Origin: Cymbidium sinense
Taxonomy: Eukaryota > Streptophyta > Magnoliopsida > Asparagales > Orchidaceae
Assembly (NCBI GenBank): GCA_021442155.1
Contig: CM038222.1
Coordinates: 23,856,148-23,920,147, forward strand
Length of the DNA stretch: 64,000 nt
Direction of reading: 5' to 3'
Below the pieces are notes generated by a model that had not been told where the DNA came from, ran no database searches, and saw nothing but the letters and a program-made list of their open reading frames with translations. Numbering within the stretch: position 1 is the stretch's first letter; every line of letters starts with the position of its first letter. The position numbers and the translations under genes were made by a program. Positions 12,142-23,900 of this stretch are shown piece after piece.

Positions 12142-12255
12142 GAGTCATAGTCATGACAAGAACATGTAGAGATCAGGCGAAACCTATAGAGAAACTAAGA
12201 GAGAAAGTGTTCAAAAACTCACCAAGAATTCGAGGGATCCTTAAATCGCTCAAAA

Positions 12256-13048
12256 AGAGGGTTTAGTTTAGTTTTAGGGTTTAGGTTTTAGGTTTAGTGT
12301 TTATTAGTTATTATTAGGTTTTATTAGTTTTAGGTTATTATTAGTTTATTATTATTTTTATGTTTAGTTTAGTTAGTTTAGTTTTAGTTAGGTTATGAGT
12401 TTAGTTTTATTAATTTTAGTTTTAGTTATTATTATTTTAGGTTAGTTTAGCAGGGTGGGGGGCGTTTTAGGTTTAGTTCATTAGTTTATTTAGTTAGTTT
12501 ATTTATTGAGGTTTAGTTTATTTTAGTTTATTTATTAGTTATTATTAGTTAGTTTAGTTAGTGTTAGTTAGTTAGTTATTTATTAGTTATTATTATTAGT
12601 TTATGGTTTTATTATTATTTAGGTTTTAATTAGTTTTAGTTAATGGTTTAGTTTTATTAGCTTAGTTTTGTTAGTTTATTTATTTGTTTATTAGTTTAGT
12701 TTATTAGTTTTATTAGTTTAGTTATGGGTTTAGGTTTATTAGTTTATAATAATTAGTTTTTTATTTAGTTTATGGTTTAGCTTTTTATTAGTTATTATTA
12801 GTTGTTTATTATTTATTATTATTATTATTAGTTTAGTTAGTTGGTTTATTGCTAATTTTAATTTAGTTTAGTTTTTTTTCTTTAGTTTATTATTATTATT
12901 ATCAATTTATGTTTATTATTATTATTTTTATCATTATTATTTAGTTTATTTATTTAGTTAGGGTTTAGGGTTTAGTTATTTGGTTATTTATTAATTAGTT
13001 TATTATTAGTTTTATTATTATTAGTTTATTAGTTTAGTTAGTTAGTTA

Positions 13049-13093
<45 letters not shown>

Positions 13094-15230
13094 TATTATT
13101 ATTATTATCATTAGTTTTTTATTAGTTTAGTTATTATTGGTTGGTTTTATTGTTATTATTTATTTATTAGGTTTATTAGTTTAGTTATTTAGTTAGTTTT
13201 GTTTTATTTAGTTATTAGTTTATTAGTTTATTATTAGTTAGTTATTATTAATTTTTTTAGTTAGGTGTTTTATTATTAGTTTATTATTAGTTATTAGTTA
13301 GTTTATTAGGTTTAGTTATTATTATGTTTATTTAGTAATTAATTTTTAAAGTTTATTAGTTTAAGTTTAGGGTTTAGTTTTAATTAGTTATTTAGTTATT
13401 ATTATTAGTTTAGTTTTAGTGTTTATTATTTATTAGGGTTTAGGTTTATTTATTAATCAATTTAGTTTTATTAGTTAGTTTTTTTAGTTAGTTCATTTAC
13501 TAGTCTATTAGTTTATTAGTTATTAGTTTTAGGTTATTAGTTATTAATTATTAATTTTATTTAGTTAATTATTAGTTTTAGTTTTTTATTAGTTATTATT
13601 AGGTTTTTAGTTTATTATTTATTAGTTTATTAGGTTTTATTAGTTAGTTATTAGTTAGTTTTAGTTTAGTTTTATTATTAGTTTATTAGTTTTTTTATGT
13701 TATTGTTTAGTTATTAGTTATTTTACTTCAGTTTAGTCTGTTATTATTAGTTTTATTATTATTAGTTTTATTAATTTAGGTTTAGGGGTTTAGTGTTTAG
13801 TTTAATAATATTATTATTATTATTATTTTTTATTATTATTATTATTATTATTTATTAGTTTTTTAGTTCGTTTTTATTAGTTATTTATTTAGTTAGTTTA
13901 GTTATTATTAGTTTATTATTATTAGTTAGTTATTATTAGTTTTATTAGTTAGTTTTCATTTAGTTTACTATTATTCATTAGTTTAGTTAGTTTGTTGTTT
14001 AGTTTTATTTTATTTTAGTTATTTATTATTTAGTTTATTATTATTATTAGTTAAGTTTAGTTAGTTTTTTATGTTAATGGTTTTTATTATTATCTACTAT
14101 TTTTTTTAGTTATTATTAGTTTTTAGCTTAGTTTCTTTTTTATTATTATTAATTATTAGTTTATTAGTTTAGTTTGTTTTATTAGTTTATTATTATTAGC
14201 TAGTTTATTATGTTTGTTTATTATTATTAGGTTTATTTATTTATTTATGTTTTATTTATTATTTAGTTTATTATTATTATTATTATTAGTTTAGTTATTT
14301 ATTTTATTTAGTTTAGTTTATTATTAGTTTATTAGTTTAGTGTTAGTTATTATTAGTTATTTAGTTTTAGTTTATTATTTTTTTAGTTTTATTATTAATT
14401 TTAGTTATTATTTTCTAGTTAGTTTATTATTAGGTTTAGTTAGTTTATTTGTTTATTAATTTAGTTTAGTTATTAGTTTTAGTTATTAGTTAGTTATTAT
14501 TATTAGTTATTTCTTAGTTTTTTAGTCGATTTATTAGTTTTAGTTTAGTTAGTTTAGTTATTATTAGTTTAGTTATTGGGTATAGTTTTATTATAAGTTA
14601 GTTATTTATTAAGTTAGTTATGTTGAGGGTTTAGGTTTATTAGTTAGTTATTATTATTAGTTAGTTGTTTATTAAGGTTTAGTTTAGTTAGTTTACTAGT
14701 TTAGTTTTAGCTATTAGTTTAGGTTTAGTTTAGTTTTTATTAGTTTTAATAGTTTTGTTTATTTTTAGTTAGTTAATTAGTGGGGTTTTTTTTTTGTTTT
14801 AATTTAATTTAGTTTACTTTGTTTATTAGTTTAGTTGGTTTTTGTTATTCTTAGTTTGTTAGTTTTTTGGTTATTATTTAGTCAGTTTAGTTTAGTTAAT
14901 TTCATTAGATTTTATTATAGTTTATTATTAGTTTTTGTTTATTATTAGTTCATCAGTTTTAGTTTATTATTTATTAGTTTTAGTTTTAGTTATTTTAGTT
15001 TAGTGTTTTATTAGTTTCTTATTAGGGTTTTGGGGTTTAGGGTTTAGGGTTTGGGTTTAGAGTTATGGGGTTTAGGGTTTAGGGTTTATAGTTGTAGGTT
15101 TAAGGTTTAAGGTTAGTTTTAGGGTTATAATTTTTTTATTTTTTATTTTTTTTTATTTTTAAGGTTTAGGGTTTTGGGTTTAGGTTTTAGGTTCAGGGTT
15201 CAGGTTTTATTTTAGGGTTTAGGGTCTTGA
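12256..15230 (+). repeat. Telomere-derived array dominated by TTATTAG / TTTAGTTA variants
   Basis: After a short TTTAGGG start, the block is built of TTAG, TTATTAG and TTTAGTT words in irregular order, with few GGG triplets. Regular TTTAGGG returns only at about 15,010-15,230. A small G-rich island (GCAGGGTGGGGGGCG) lies at 12,450-12,466. No coding similarity is seen. The variant type differs from the T-rich blocks to the left, so the blocks have separate histories or separate error modes. Confidence 0.8.
13051..13110. repeat. (TTA)n microsatellite inside the degenerate array
   Basis: This is an uninterrupted run of about 60 bp of TTA/ATT triplets. It extends, with interruptions, to about 13,110. 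A similar shorter run lies at 13,810-13,855. Confidence 0.9.
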
Positions 15231-15713
15231 TTTTTTTTTAACAGAGGACAAATTCAAATTCAACATTTCTGCTTTTTGATTTCATCAACTAAGTAACACA
15301 CCAAGTTCTCTAAGACATAAGCGATGACATAGATAAAAAATGTGTATTCATAGAGCAAATCAAAAACCCTAGATAATTAGAACCATCTCTATTGTAAAGA
15401 CAGTTCCATAAGCAGTATATTGGATCAGTCATTCTTTAGTTTCTCTAGTTCTCATCAGAACCACCCTGGCCTCTCAAGCAGTAGGATCCACCATCATATT
15501 TTCAATCTCTCCCTCCGCCACCACCATGGCTATAACCTCCAACGCTCCTCACCAAACCACCATTGCTCTACCACCCAGCTCCATCCACTAGCACCCCTAG
15601 ATCCCCCACCACGACTGCGATAATTTCCTCCTCAGCCTTCGTCTTAACTACTAGATCTAGACTTACCCTGGTTAATGGTGATGTTCCTGTTGTCAAGGTT
15701 CTGCCCATTCTTA
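15231..15713 (-). pseudogene. Glycine-rich RNA-binding protein 3' fragment, copy 3
   Basis: This is the minus-strand copy with the clearest 5' junction: the repeat CCCTAAG runs straight into AATGGGCAGAACCTTG, the codons for N-G-Q-N-L. The glycine-rich region (15,490-15,650) is degraded. The 3' UTR with TTAGAGAACTTGG and a terminal A run (T run 15,231-15,239) follows. Open frame 15,420-15,623 on the plus strand is antisense and spurious. Confidence 0.8.
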
Positions 15714-18700
15714 GGGTTTAAGTTTAGGCTTAAGTTTATTAGCTCTTAGGGTTTAGGTTAATTTTTTAAGTTATTTAGTTACTTTTTAGGATTTAGGGTT
15801 TAAGGTTAGGGATTAGGGTTTAGGGTTTAACATTTAGGGTTTATTGTTTAGCATTTAGTGTTTAGGGTTTAAGGTTTTAAGGTTTATGCTTTTAGGGTTT
15901 AGGGTTTAGGTTTTTTAGGGTTTAGTTAGGTTTAGGTTTAGGTTTAGGGTTTAGGGTTTAAGGTTTAGGGTTTAGTTTAAGTTTAGGTTTAGGGTTTAGG
16001 GTTTAGGTTTAGGTTTAAGTTTAGCTTTAGGTTTAAATTTTAAATTTAGATTTTTTTTTATTAGTTTATTTTAATTTTATTTTATTTTAGTTTATTTTAT
16101 TTTTTTATTTAGGTTTATTTTATTTTTTAGTTTAGTTTATTTTATTTTAAGTTTATTTTTTAGTTTATTTTTTAGTTTATTTTTTTATTTTTTATTTTTT
16201 TAGTTTAGTTTATTTTTTTATTTTTATTTTTTAGGTTTATTTATTTTTTTTTATTTTAGGTTTATTTTTATTTTATTTTTTAGGTTTAGGTTTTAGTTTA
16301 TTTTAAGTTTATTTTATTTTTTTTTTTTTATTTTTAGGTTTATTTTTTAGGTTTATTTTATTTTTATTTTAGGTTTTGTTTATTTATTTAGTTTATTTAT
16401 TTATTTTATTTTATTTTTTTAGGTTTAGTTTTTTTTTTATTTTATTTTTATTTTATTTAGGTTTATTATTTAGGTTTATTTTATTTAGTTTATTTTATTT
16501 TATTTTATTTGTTTATTTTATTTTATATTTAGTTTATTTTATATTTTATTTTTGGTTTATTTAGTTTAGTTTATATTTTATTTATATTTTAGGTTTATTT
16601 TATTTATATTTTATTTTATTTTAGGTTTATTTTATTTTATTTTTTTATTTTTTTTTATTTTTTAGTTTAGTTTTATTTTATTTATTTTATTTTAGGTTTA
16701 TATTATTTTAGGTTTAGGTTTAGGTTTAGGTTTTAGTTTAGTTTAGGTTTATTTATTTATTTAGGTTTTTTATTAGGTTTTTATTTAGGTTTATTTATTT
16801 TAGTGTTTAGGGTTTTAAGTTTAGGGTTTAGGTTTGTTAGGTTGTTTTAACTTTAGGTTTAGGGTTTAAGGTTTATTTAGGGTTTAAGGTTTGGGGTTTT
16901 AGGGTTTAATTTAGTTTATTTTAGTGTTAGGGTAGGGTTATGGTTTAGGGTTTAGTTTTAGGGTTTGGTGTTTAGGGTTTAGGGTTTTAGGGCGTTTAGG
17001 GTTTAGGTTTAGGGTTTAGGGGTTTTAGTTTATTTTTAATTTTACTTTTATTTAGTTTATTTTTTATTTTATTTAGTTTAGTTTATTTTTTAGGTTTATT
17101 TATTTAAGTTTAAGTGTTTTAGTTTATTTTTTTTAAGTTTGGTTTATGTTTATTTTTTTAGTTTAGTTTTATTATTATTTTATTTTTTAGGTTTAGGTTT
17201 TATTTTTTATTGTCAGGTTTAGGTTTAGGTTTTAGCTTTTTATTTTATGTTTATTTTTAGGATTTATTTTTTAATTTATGGTTAGGTTTATTTTTAGTTT
17301 ATTTTATTTTATTTTATTTTGGGTTTAAGTTTACTTTATTTTAGGTTTAGGTTTAGGTTTATTTTATTATTTTTATTTCAAGTTTAAGTTTTTCTTCTAG
17401 TTTAGGGTTTAGGTTTTATTTTTTATTTATTTTTAGGTTTATTTTCTAGGTTTAGGTTTTTATTTAGTTTTTCTTTTAATTTATTTTAACTTTATTTTAT
17501 TTTTTTGTTTGGTTTTTATTTTATTTAGGTCTTTTAGTTTTAAGTTTATTTTATTTTTTAATTTAGTTTATGTTTTTATTTATTTTATTTTAGTTTAGTT
17601 TTTATTTTTTATTTTATTTTAATTTTAGGTTTAGGTTTAGGTTTAGGATTAGATTATAGTTTAGGTTTTTATTTTATTTTATTTATTATTTTATTTTATT
17701 TAGTTTTAGGTTTTTTTTATTTATTTTATTTTTAGGTTTTATTTAGTTTGGGTTTAGGCTTTTAGGTTTTTACTACTTAGGGTTTAGGGTTTAAGGTTTA
17801 GTGTTTAGGGTTTAGGGTTTAGGGTTAGCTTAAGGTTTAACGTTAGTTTAGGGTTTAGGGTTTATACTTTAGGGTTAAACTTATTAGTTTAAGTTTAGGT
17901 TTAGTTTAAAGTTTAGAGTTTAGTTTAAGTTGAGTTTAGGGTATAAGGTTTAGCTAGTTTAGGAGTTTTAGGTTTTAATTTAGGTTTAGGTTTAGGTTTA
18001 GGTTTAGGTTTAAGTTTAGGTTTAGGTTAAGTTAGTTGAGTTTAAGTTTAAGTTTTAAGTTTATTATTTAAAGTTTAAGTTTGAGTTTAGAGTTTAAGTT
18101 AGTTTAGATTTTAAGTTTAGAGTTTAGATAGGGGTTGTTTAGAGCTTAGGTTTAAACTTAAGGTTTAAGTTTAAGTTATATAGAGTTTAGGATTAGGATT
18201 AGTAATCAGAGTTTAAGTTTAGGTTTAGTTTAGTTTTAGTGTTTAAGTTTTAAGTTTAGTTTAAGGTTTATTTAAGTTTAAATTTAAAGGTTTATAGTTA
18301 GTTAGGTTTAGTTAGGTTTAAACTTAGATTATTTCTGTTTAGTTTTAATTAAAGGTTTAGGATTTAGTTTAAGGTTTAGTTTAGTTTAAAGTTTGAGTTT
18401 AAGGTGGTTTAAGTTTAGGTTTAAGTTTAAATTAGATTAAGTTTAATTTAGGTTAGGAGTTAGTATAGGAGTTTAGGGAGTTTAGGTTTTAGGTTTATTT
18501 AGAGTTTAAGGTTTAGTTTAGTTTAGGGTTTAGTTTAAGGTTAAGTTAGGATTAGATTTTTGATTATTTATTTAGTTTAAATTAAGTTCTTTAAGTTAGG
18601 GTTTAATTTAAGTTTTAGGTTTAGGTTTTTTAGGTTAGGTTTAGAGTTTATAGTTTAGGTTTTAGAGTTATAGGGTTATAGTTAGTTTAAGTTTAAATTT

Positions 18701-19200
18701 TAGTTTAGGTTTAAATTTAGGAGTTTAAGGTAGGTTTATAGTTTAGGTTAATTTAAGTTTAGGTTTAATTTAGGAGGTTTAAAGGTTTAGGAGTTTAAGT
18801 TTAAGGTTTAGTTTGAGTTTAGAGTTTAGATTAAGTTTAGGTTTAGAGTTTAGGGTTTAAGTTAATTTAAAGTTTAGGGTTTATGATTTTATAGTTTAGT
18901 GTTAACAGGTTTAAAGTTTATAGTTTAGTTTAAGTTTAGATTTAAAAGTGTCGTTTAGGAGTTTAGTTTATTTTAGGGATTTAGGTTTAGTTTAGGTTTA
19001 AAGTTTAGGTTATGGTTTAGGTTTGTTTAGGGTTTGAGGTTTAGGGTTAAGGGTTAATTAAGTTTAGGGTTTAGGGTTGTAGGATTAGGGTTTAGGGTTT
19101 AGGGTTAGTTTTAGGGTTTAGGGTTTACGATTTAGGGTTTATGGTTTAGGATCTAGGCTTTAGGTATTAGGGTTTAGGGTTTAGTCTTTAGGGTTTAGGG
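15714..19200 (+). repeat. Telomere-like array, several variant blocks
   Basis: Order of blocks: near-canonical TTTAGGG (15,714-16,020), T-rich TTTATTTTA (16,040-16,800), mixed TTTAGGG (16,800-17,030), T-rich (17,030-17,770), a block of TTTAAG / TTTAGAG variants (17,880-18,960), and near-canonical TTTAGGG again (18,990-19,200). The hydrophobic open frame 16,376-16,564 is only T-rich repeat. No gene is seen. Confidence 0.88.
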
Positions 19201-19206
19201 TCCTAA
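19195..19206. other. Head-to-head telomere-repeat junction
   Basis: TTTAGGG units on the plus strand stop at 19,200 and CCTAAA units start at 19,202 without a spacer; the join reads TTTAGGGTCCTAAA. From here to the gap all telomere-like units have the opposite orientation, and the glycine-rich fragment also changes strand. Confidence 0.85.
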
Positions 19207-20576
19207 AATAATAAAATAAAACCTAAACCTAAATCTAAAAAAATAAAACCTAAACCTAAAAAAAATAAAATAAAACTAAAATGAACATAAACTTAAACAT
19301 AAACTAGAAAAACAAACTAAAAAAAACTAAAACAAATAAACCTAGAATAAATAAAGTAAATAAATAAAAATTAAAATAAGCCTAAATAAAATTAAAAAAA
19401 TAAAATAAATTAAAATAAACAAAAAAAATAAACTAAAATAAACTAGATAAACTAAACACCAATTACTAAACTAAATAACCACAATCACAACCCCCAAACC
19501 TATAAACAAACTATAACTAACCAAACCCTAAACCTAAACTAAACCTAAACCCTACTAAACACAAAACCCTAACTTTAACCTGTGCAAACCTAACCGAACG
19601 ACCTACCACAACTGACTCTGACCCACAACCCTGAGCCTGATGCTGACTAGGCCTTGCTGATCCATGGGCCGCCCTGACCTGACTGGGCCCTGATCCTTGA
19701 CAGCCCAGGCCACAGGCCTTTGATTCTAAGATCTCCATTAGGCCCTACAGGACCTACTGACCACTGGCCTAAATATACCACAGATGAGCTATAAATAAAA
19801 ATAAAACCTACCCTAAGACCTAGTAATAAGATAAATAATTAACCTACATTAAATAAACTAGGCTAAATGAATAAAACCTAAACCTAAAAAAAAAAACTAA
19901 ACCTACTAATTAAAATAATAAACTAAAAATAAACTTAAACTAAACTAAAGAATAAAACCTAAAATGATCCTAAAATAAAACACAACAAATAAAATTAAAT
20001 TAAACAAATATAACTAACTACAAAAATGGCGACCTAAACCTACTTAAAATAAAAAATCTAAATTATAATAAATAAACCTAAGTGAAGCTAAACTATATAA
20101 AATAAAATAAAATAAACTAAAATAAATGTAAGAAGCTGAGCTACTTGGGTTAATCTTTTAAAGAAAATGCTGACCCTTCCTACCCTCATAAACCCTAAAC
20201 ACTAAACCTAAACGTACCTAAACCTGACCCTAACATCCAAACCACTCCACAAACCCTAACCTAAAGTTTAAATAACTGACCCCCACACTAAAATCACAAA
20301 CCCTCTAAAGCTAAAGCCTATAAACTAACCCACACCCAAAGCTAACCTCCCTCCACCACACCTAAACCTTAAAACTCTAAATCCTACTAAACCTAAACCA
20401 CACCCTAAACCACTAAATGCTAAAACCACCTAAATCTTATATTGTAAAGCATAAACCACTAAACCCTAAATCCTAAATGTTAAACCCTAAACTCTCTAAA
20501 ACCTAAACCTAAAGTTATTGAATAAATTTAAAAATGTAGCGTAAAACCTAATAAACCTAAAGATAAACTAAACACT
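19201..20576 (-). repeat. Telomere-like array, CCCTAAA on the plus strand
   Basis: This is the same repeat in inverted orientation. 19,201-19,560 is the A-rich variant (AAATAAAACCTAAACC), 19,560-19,790 is a GC-rich island listed separately, 19,790-20,150 is A-rich, and 20,180-20,576 is closer to CCCTAAAC with many substitutions. Confidence 0.85.
19560..19790. repeat. GC-rich island of CCCTGA-type words within the telomere-like array
   Basis: Within A/T-rich repeat, about 230 bp are rich in CCCTGA, CCTGAC and AGGCC words, which look like CCCTAAA with A-to-G changes. The antisense open frame 19,517-19,738 is spurious. A second, longer island of the same kind lies at 23,985-24,515. Confidence 0.7.
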
Positions 20577-20997
20577 AACAATGAGCAGAACCACGATGGG
20601 AACATCCAACCAAGCTCAGTCTAGATCTGGCGGTGGAGGTAAAGGCGGAGGCAATGGTTATCACAGTAGTGGTGGGGGATTTAGAGGTGTTGGTGGATAT
20701 GGAGGTGGTGGTTGGTGTAGTGGTGGTTATGGAGGCTGGAGGAGCGATGGAGGTTACAGGCCGATGTGGTTCTGATGGGGACTAAAGAAATTAAAGAATG
20801 GCCGATCTGATCTGCTATTTATGGAAATGTGTCTTTCTGATGAGACAATTCTAGTTGTATATGGTTTTAATTTGCTCATGCTCATTTTACATTTATGTTG
20901 TAACTTGTGTCTTAGAAAACTTGGTGTGTTACTTCGTTGATTAAATCAAAAAGAAGAAATGTCGAATCTTAATTTGTTCTTTGTTAAAATAAAAAAC
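20577..20997 (+). pseudogene. Glycine-rich RNA-binding protein 3' fragment, copy 4 (best preserved)
   Basis: The frame 20,581-20,775 (64 codons) still reads in the parent frame from the RRM end: N-Q-A-Q-S-R-S-G-G-G-G, then GGG-rich segments with G-G-Y and G-G-W, ending at TGA. The parent RRM end (N-L-D-x-R-N-I-T-V) is scrambled by small indels, and the ATG used by the frame is not a native start. Native GRP7-like proteins are about 150-170 residues with an 80-residue RRM that is absent here. A 3' UTR of about 220 bp follows, with TTAGAAAACTTGG and a final TTGTTAAAA before CCCTAAA repeat. It is therefore a 5'-truncated retrocopy, in the orientation opposite to copies 1-3 and matching the inverted repeat. 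Confidence 0.85.
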
Positions 20998-23900
20998 CAA
21001 TAACAGAAAACCCTAAACTAAAACTTGAACCCTAAACCTAAAACTTAAACCCTAAACCCTAAACCCTAAAAACTCTAAACCCTAGACCCTAGACCCTAAA
21101 CCCTAAACCCTAAACCCTAAATCCCTAAACCCTAAACCCTAAACCTATAACTTAAACCCTAAACCCTAAAACTTACACCTAAATAAAATAAAATAAACTA
21201 AACTAAACTAAAAAGCTAAACTAAAATAAATAAAACCTAAACTTAAAGCTAAAATATACAAAACTTAAACTAAACTGAAAAATAAAACCTAAAATTAACA
21301 TAAAATAAAACCTAATACCTAAAGCATGTAAAATAAAATCTAAACATAAACCTAAAATAAAAATAAAACATAAACCTAAAAATAAAAAAAAATAAAACAA
21401 ACTAAAATGAACATAAACCTAAACCTAAACTTAAAAAATAAACTAAAATGAAAATAAATAAGTAAACCTAAAATAAATAAACTAAACTAAATAAAAAATA
21501 AACTTAATTAAAAATAAAGAATCAATAAACTAAATAAACATAAACCTGGGTTTGCTTAATTTAAAAAAAAACCTAAACCTAAATTCTAAACCCTAAACCC
21601 TGAGCCACCACCTAAACTGACCTAAACAAATGCTAAACCCTACTAACTGCCTAAACCCTAAACCCTAAACCCTAAAACCCTAAATCCCAGACCCTAAACC
21701 CTAAACCATAAATAATGAAAAATTAAAATAAACCTAAAACCCTAAAATGTTACCCTAAACCCTAAACTTAAACCTTAAACCTAAACTTAAACCTAAAATC
21801 TAAACTTACCCTAAACCTAAACTAAATAAAATGAAACCTAAAGCCTAAACTAAAAAAATAAATAAATAAAATAAATCAACCAAAATTAAATAAAATTAAA
21901 TTAAATTAATAAATAATCTAAATAAAAGCTAAACTAAATAAACTTAAACCTAAAACTAAAATAAACTAAACTAAAAACTAAACCTGGCGTGAGCTAAACT
22001 AAATAAACTAAATAAATAAAAACTAATTAAACTAAACTAAATAAACCTAAATAAACTGAAACTGGCTAAAATAAAATAAACTAAACTAAATAAACTTAAC
22101 CTAAAATAAACTAAATAAAACTAAACTAAATAAATAAACCTAAACTAAAATAAAATAAATAAATAAACTAAGCTAAGTAAACTAAACTAAAATAAATAAA
22201 CATAAACCTAAACCTAAAACCTAAACTAAATAAACCTAAACCTAAATAAATAAAATAAACTAAAATAAAATATAAACTAAACCTAAACCAAAATTATAAA
22301 TAAATAAACTAAACTAAACAAATAAACCTTAACTAAAATAAACTAAATAAATAAATAAATAAATCTAAACTTAAACCTAAACTAAACTAAATAAATAAAC
22401 CTAAACTAAAATAAAAATAAACCTAAACCTAAATCTAAATAAAACCTAAAACTAAACCTAAACATAAAAACCTAAATAAAACTAAACCTAAAAACCTAAT
22501 AAACTAAACTAAAATAAACATAAACTAAAACTAATTAAAATAAAATAAAATAAACTAAAATAAATAAACCTAAACCTAAAGAAAATAAACCTAAACTAAA
22601 TAAACCTAAACCTAAATAAATACTAAACCTAAACTAAATCTAAACCTAAACCTAAACTTAAATAAGTAAACCTAAACTTAAATAAAACCTAAACCTAAAC
22701 CTAAACTAAAATTAAACCTAAATTAAATAAAACTAAAGTAAATAAAACCTAAACCTAAACCTAAACTAAATAAAAAAATAAACTAAATAAATAAATAAAA
22801 TAAACCTAAACCTAAATAAACTAAACTAAACTAAGCAAAAAAAAACTAAACCAAATAAATAAACTAAATAAAACCTAAAACCTAAACTAAAATTAATAAA
22901 CAAACTAAACTAAACCTAAACCTAAACCTAAACCTAAACCTAAAATAAACTAAACTAAACTACAATAAACTAAATAAAACATAAAGCTAAAGTAAATAAA
23001 TAAACTAAATAAATCAAACTAACTAAACTAGATGATAAATAAACTAAACATAAATAAATAAACCTAAATAAAATAAAATAAAACTTAAACTAAACTAAAC
23101 TAAACCTAAACTAAACCTAAACCTATGCTTAAACCTAAACTAAACTAAAATAAAATAAAATAAATTAAAATAAAGTAAACTAAAAATAAACTAAATAAAT
23201 AAACCTAAACCTAAACTAAACTAAAAATAAACTAAAATAAAACTAAATAAATAAATAAAAAAATAAACCTAAACTAATCTAAACTAAAAAAACCTAAACT
23301 TAAACCTAAACCTAAACTAAATAAAATATACCTATACCTAAACTAAATAAATAAACTAAATAAAATAAATTAAATTCAATTAAATAAACCTAAACATAAG
23401 CTAAGTAAATAATCTAAATAAAATAAAGTAAACATTAAACCTAAAATAAAATCCTATATAAAATAAAACCTAAATATAAAATAAAAATAAAACTAAATAA
23501 AAACTTAAACAAAAGATAAACCTAAAGAAATTAAAATGTAAAAAAACTAAACCCTAAACTAAAAAAAACTAAACTAAAATAAACAAAATAAAGTAAACAT
23601 TATTAGACTAAAATAAATAAACTTAAATAAATAAAACATAAACCTAAAATTAAACTAAACCCAAACTAAAAAAAATAAAAAACTAAAAATGAAACACAGA
23701 GAAAAGAAAATAAAACCTAAAAAACCAAACTAAAAATAAAATAAAAAAATTAAACCTAAACATAAAATAAACATAAACCTAAAATATAAAATGAAATAAA
23801 ATAAACTAAAAAAAAATAAAGATAAACCAAAACTAAACCTAAATAATTAATTAAATTAAAAACTTAAATAAATAAATAAAATAAAATAAAAATAAAAAAC

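Larger units (their letters stand above)
9089..12255 (-). mobile_element. LINE derivative with ORF1 but no ORF2
   Basis: This is one insertion in the telomere-like block. In sense (minus) order it has a short 5' leader (12,255-12,142), ORF1 (12,141 to about 10,237), and a 1.1 kb T/G-rich 3' region ending in an A run (T-strand complement: A-rich at 9,089-9,100). No endonuclease, reverse transcriptase or RNase H similarity lies between ORF1 and the 3' region, so the catalytic ORF2 is missing. The sense 3' end lies directly against CCCTAAA repeat. It would depend on another element's enzymes. The two LINEs at 37.0 and 48.7 kb have the opposite content (ORF2 part, no ORF1) and a 3' region of similar composition. 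Confidence 0.75.

Noticed and set aside
20581..20775. Functional small glycine-rich protein gene
   Set aside because: The RRM is missing, the start ATG is not native, and the same truncated fragment occurs five times; it is a pseudogene fragment though its glycine frame is still open.
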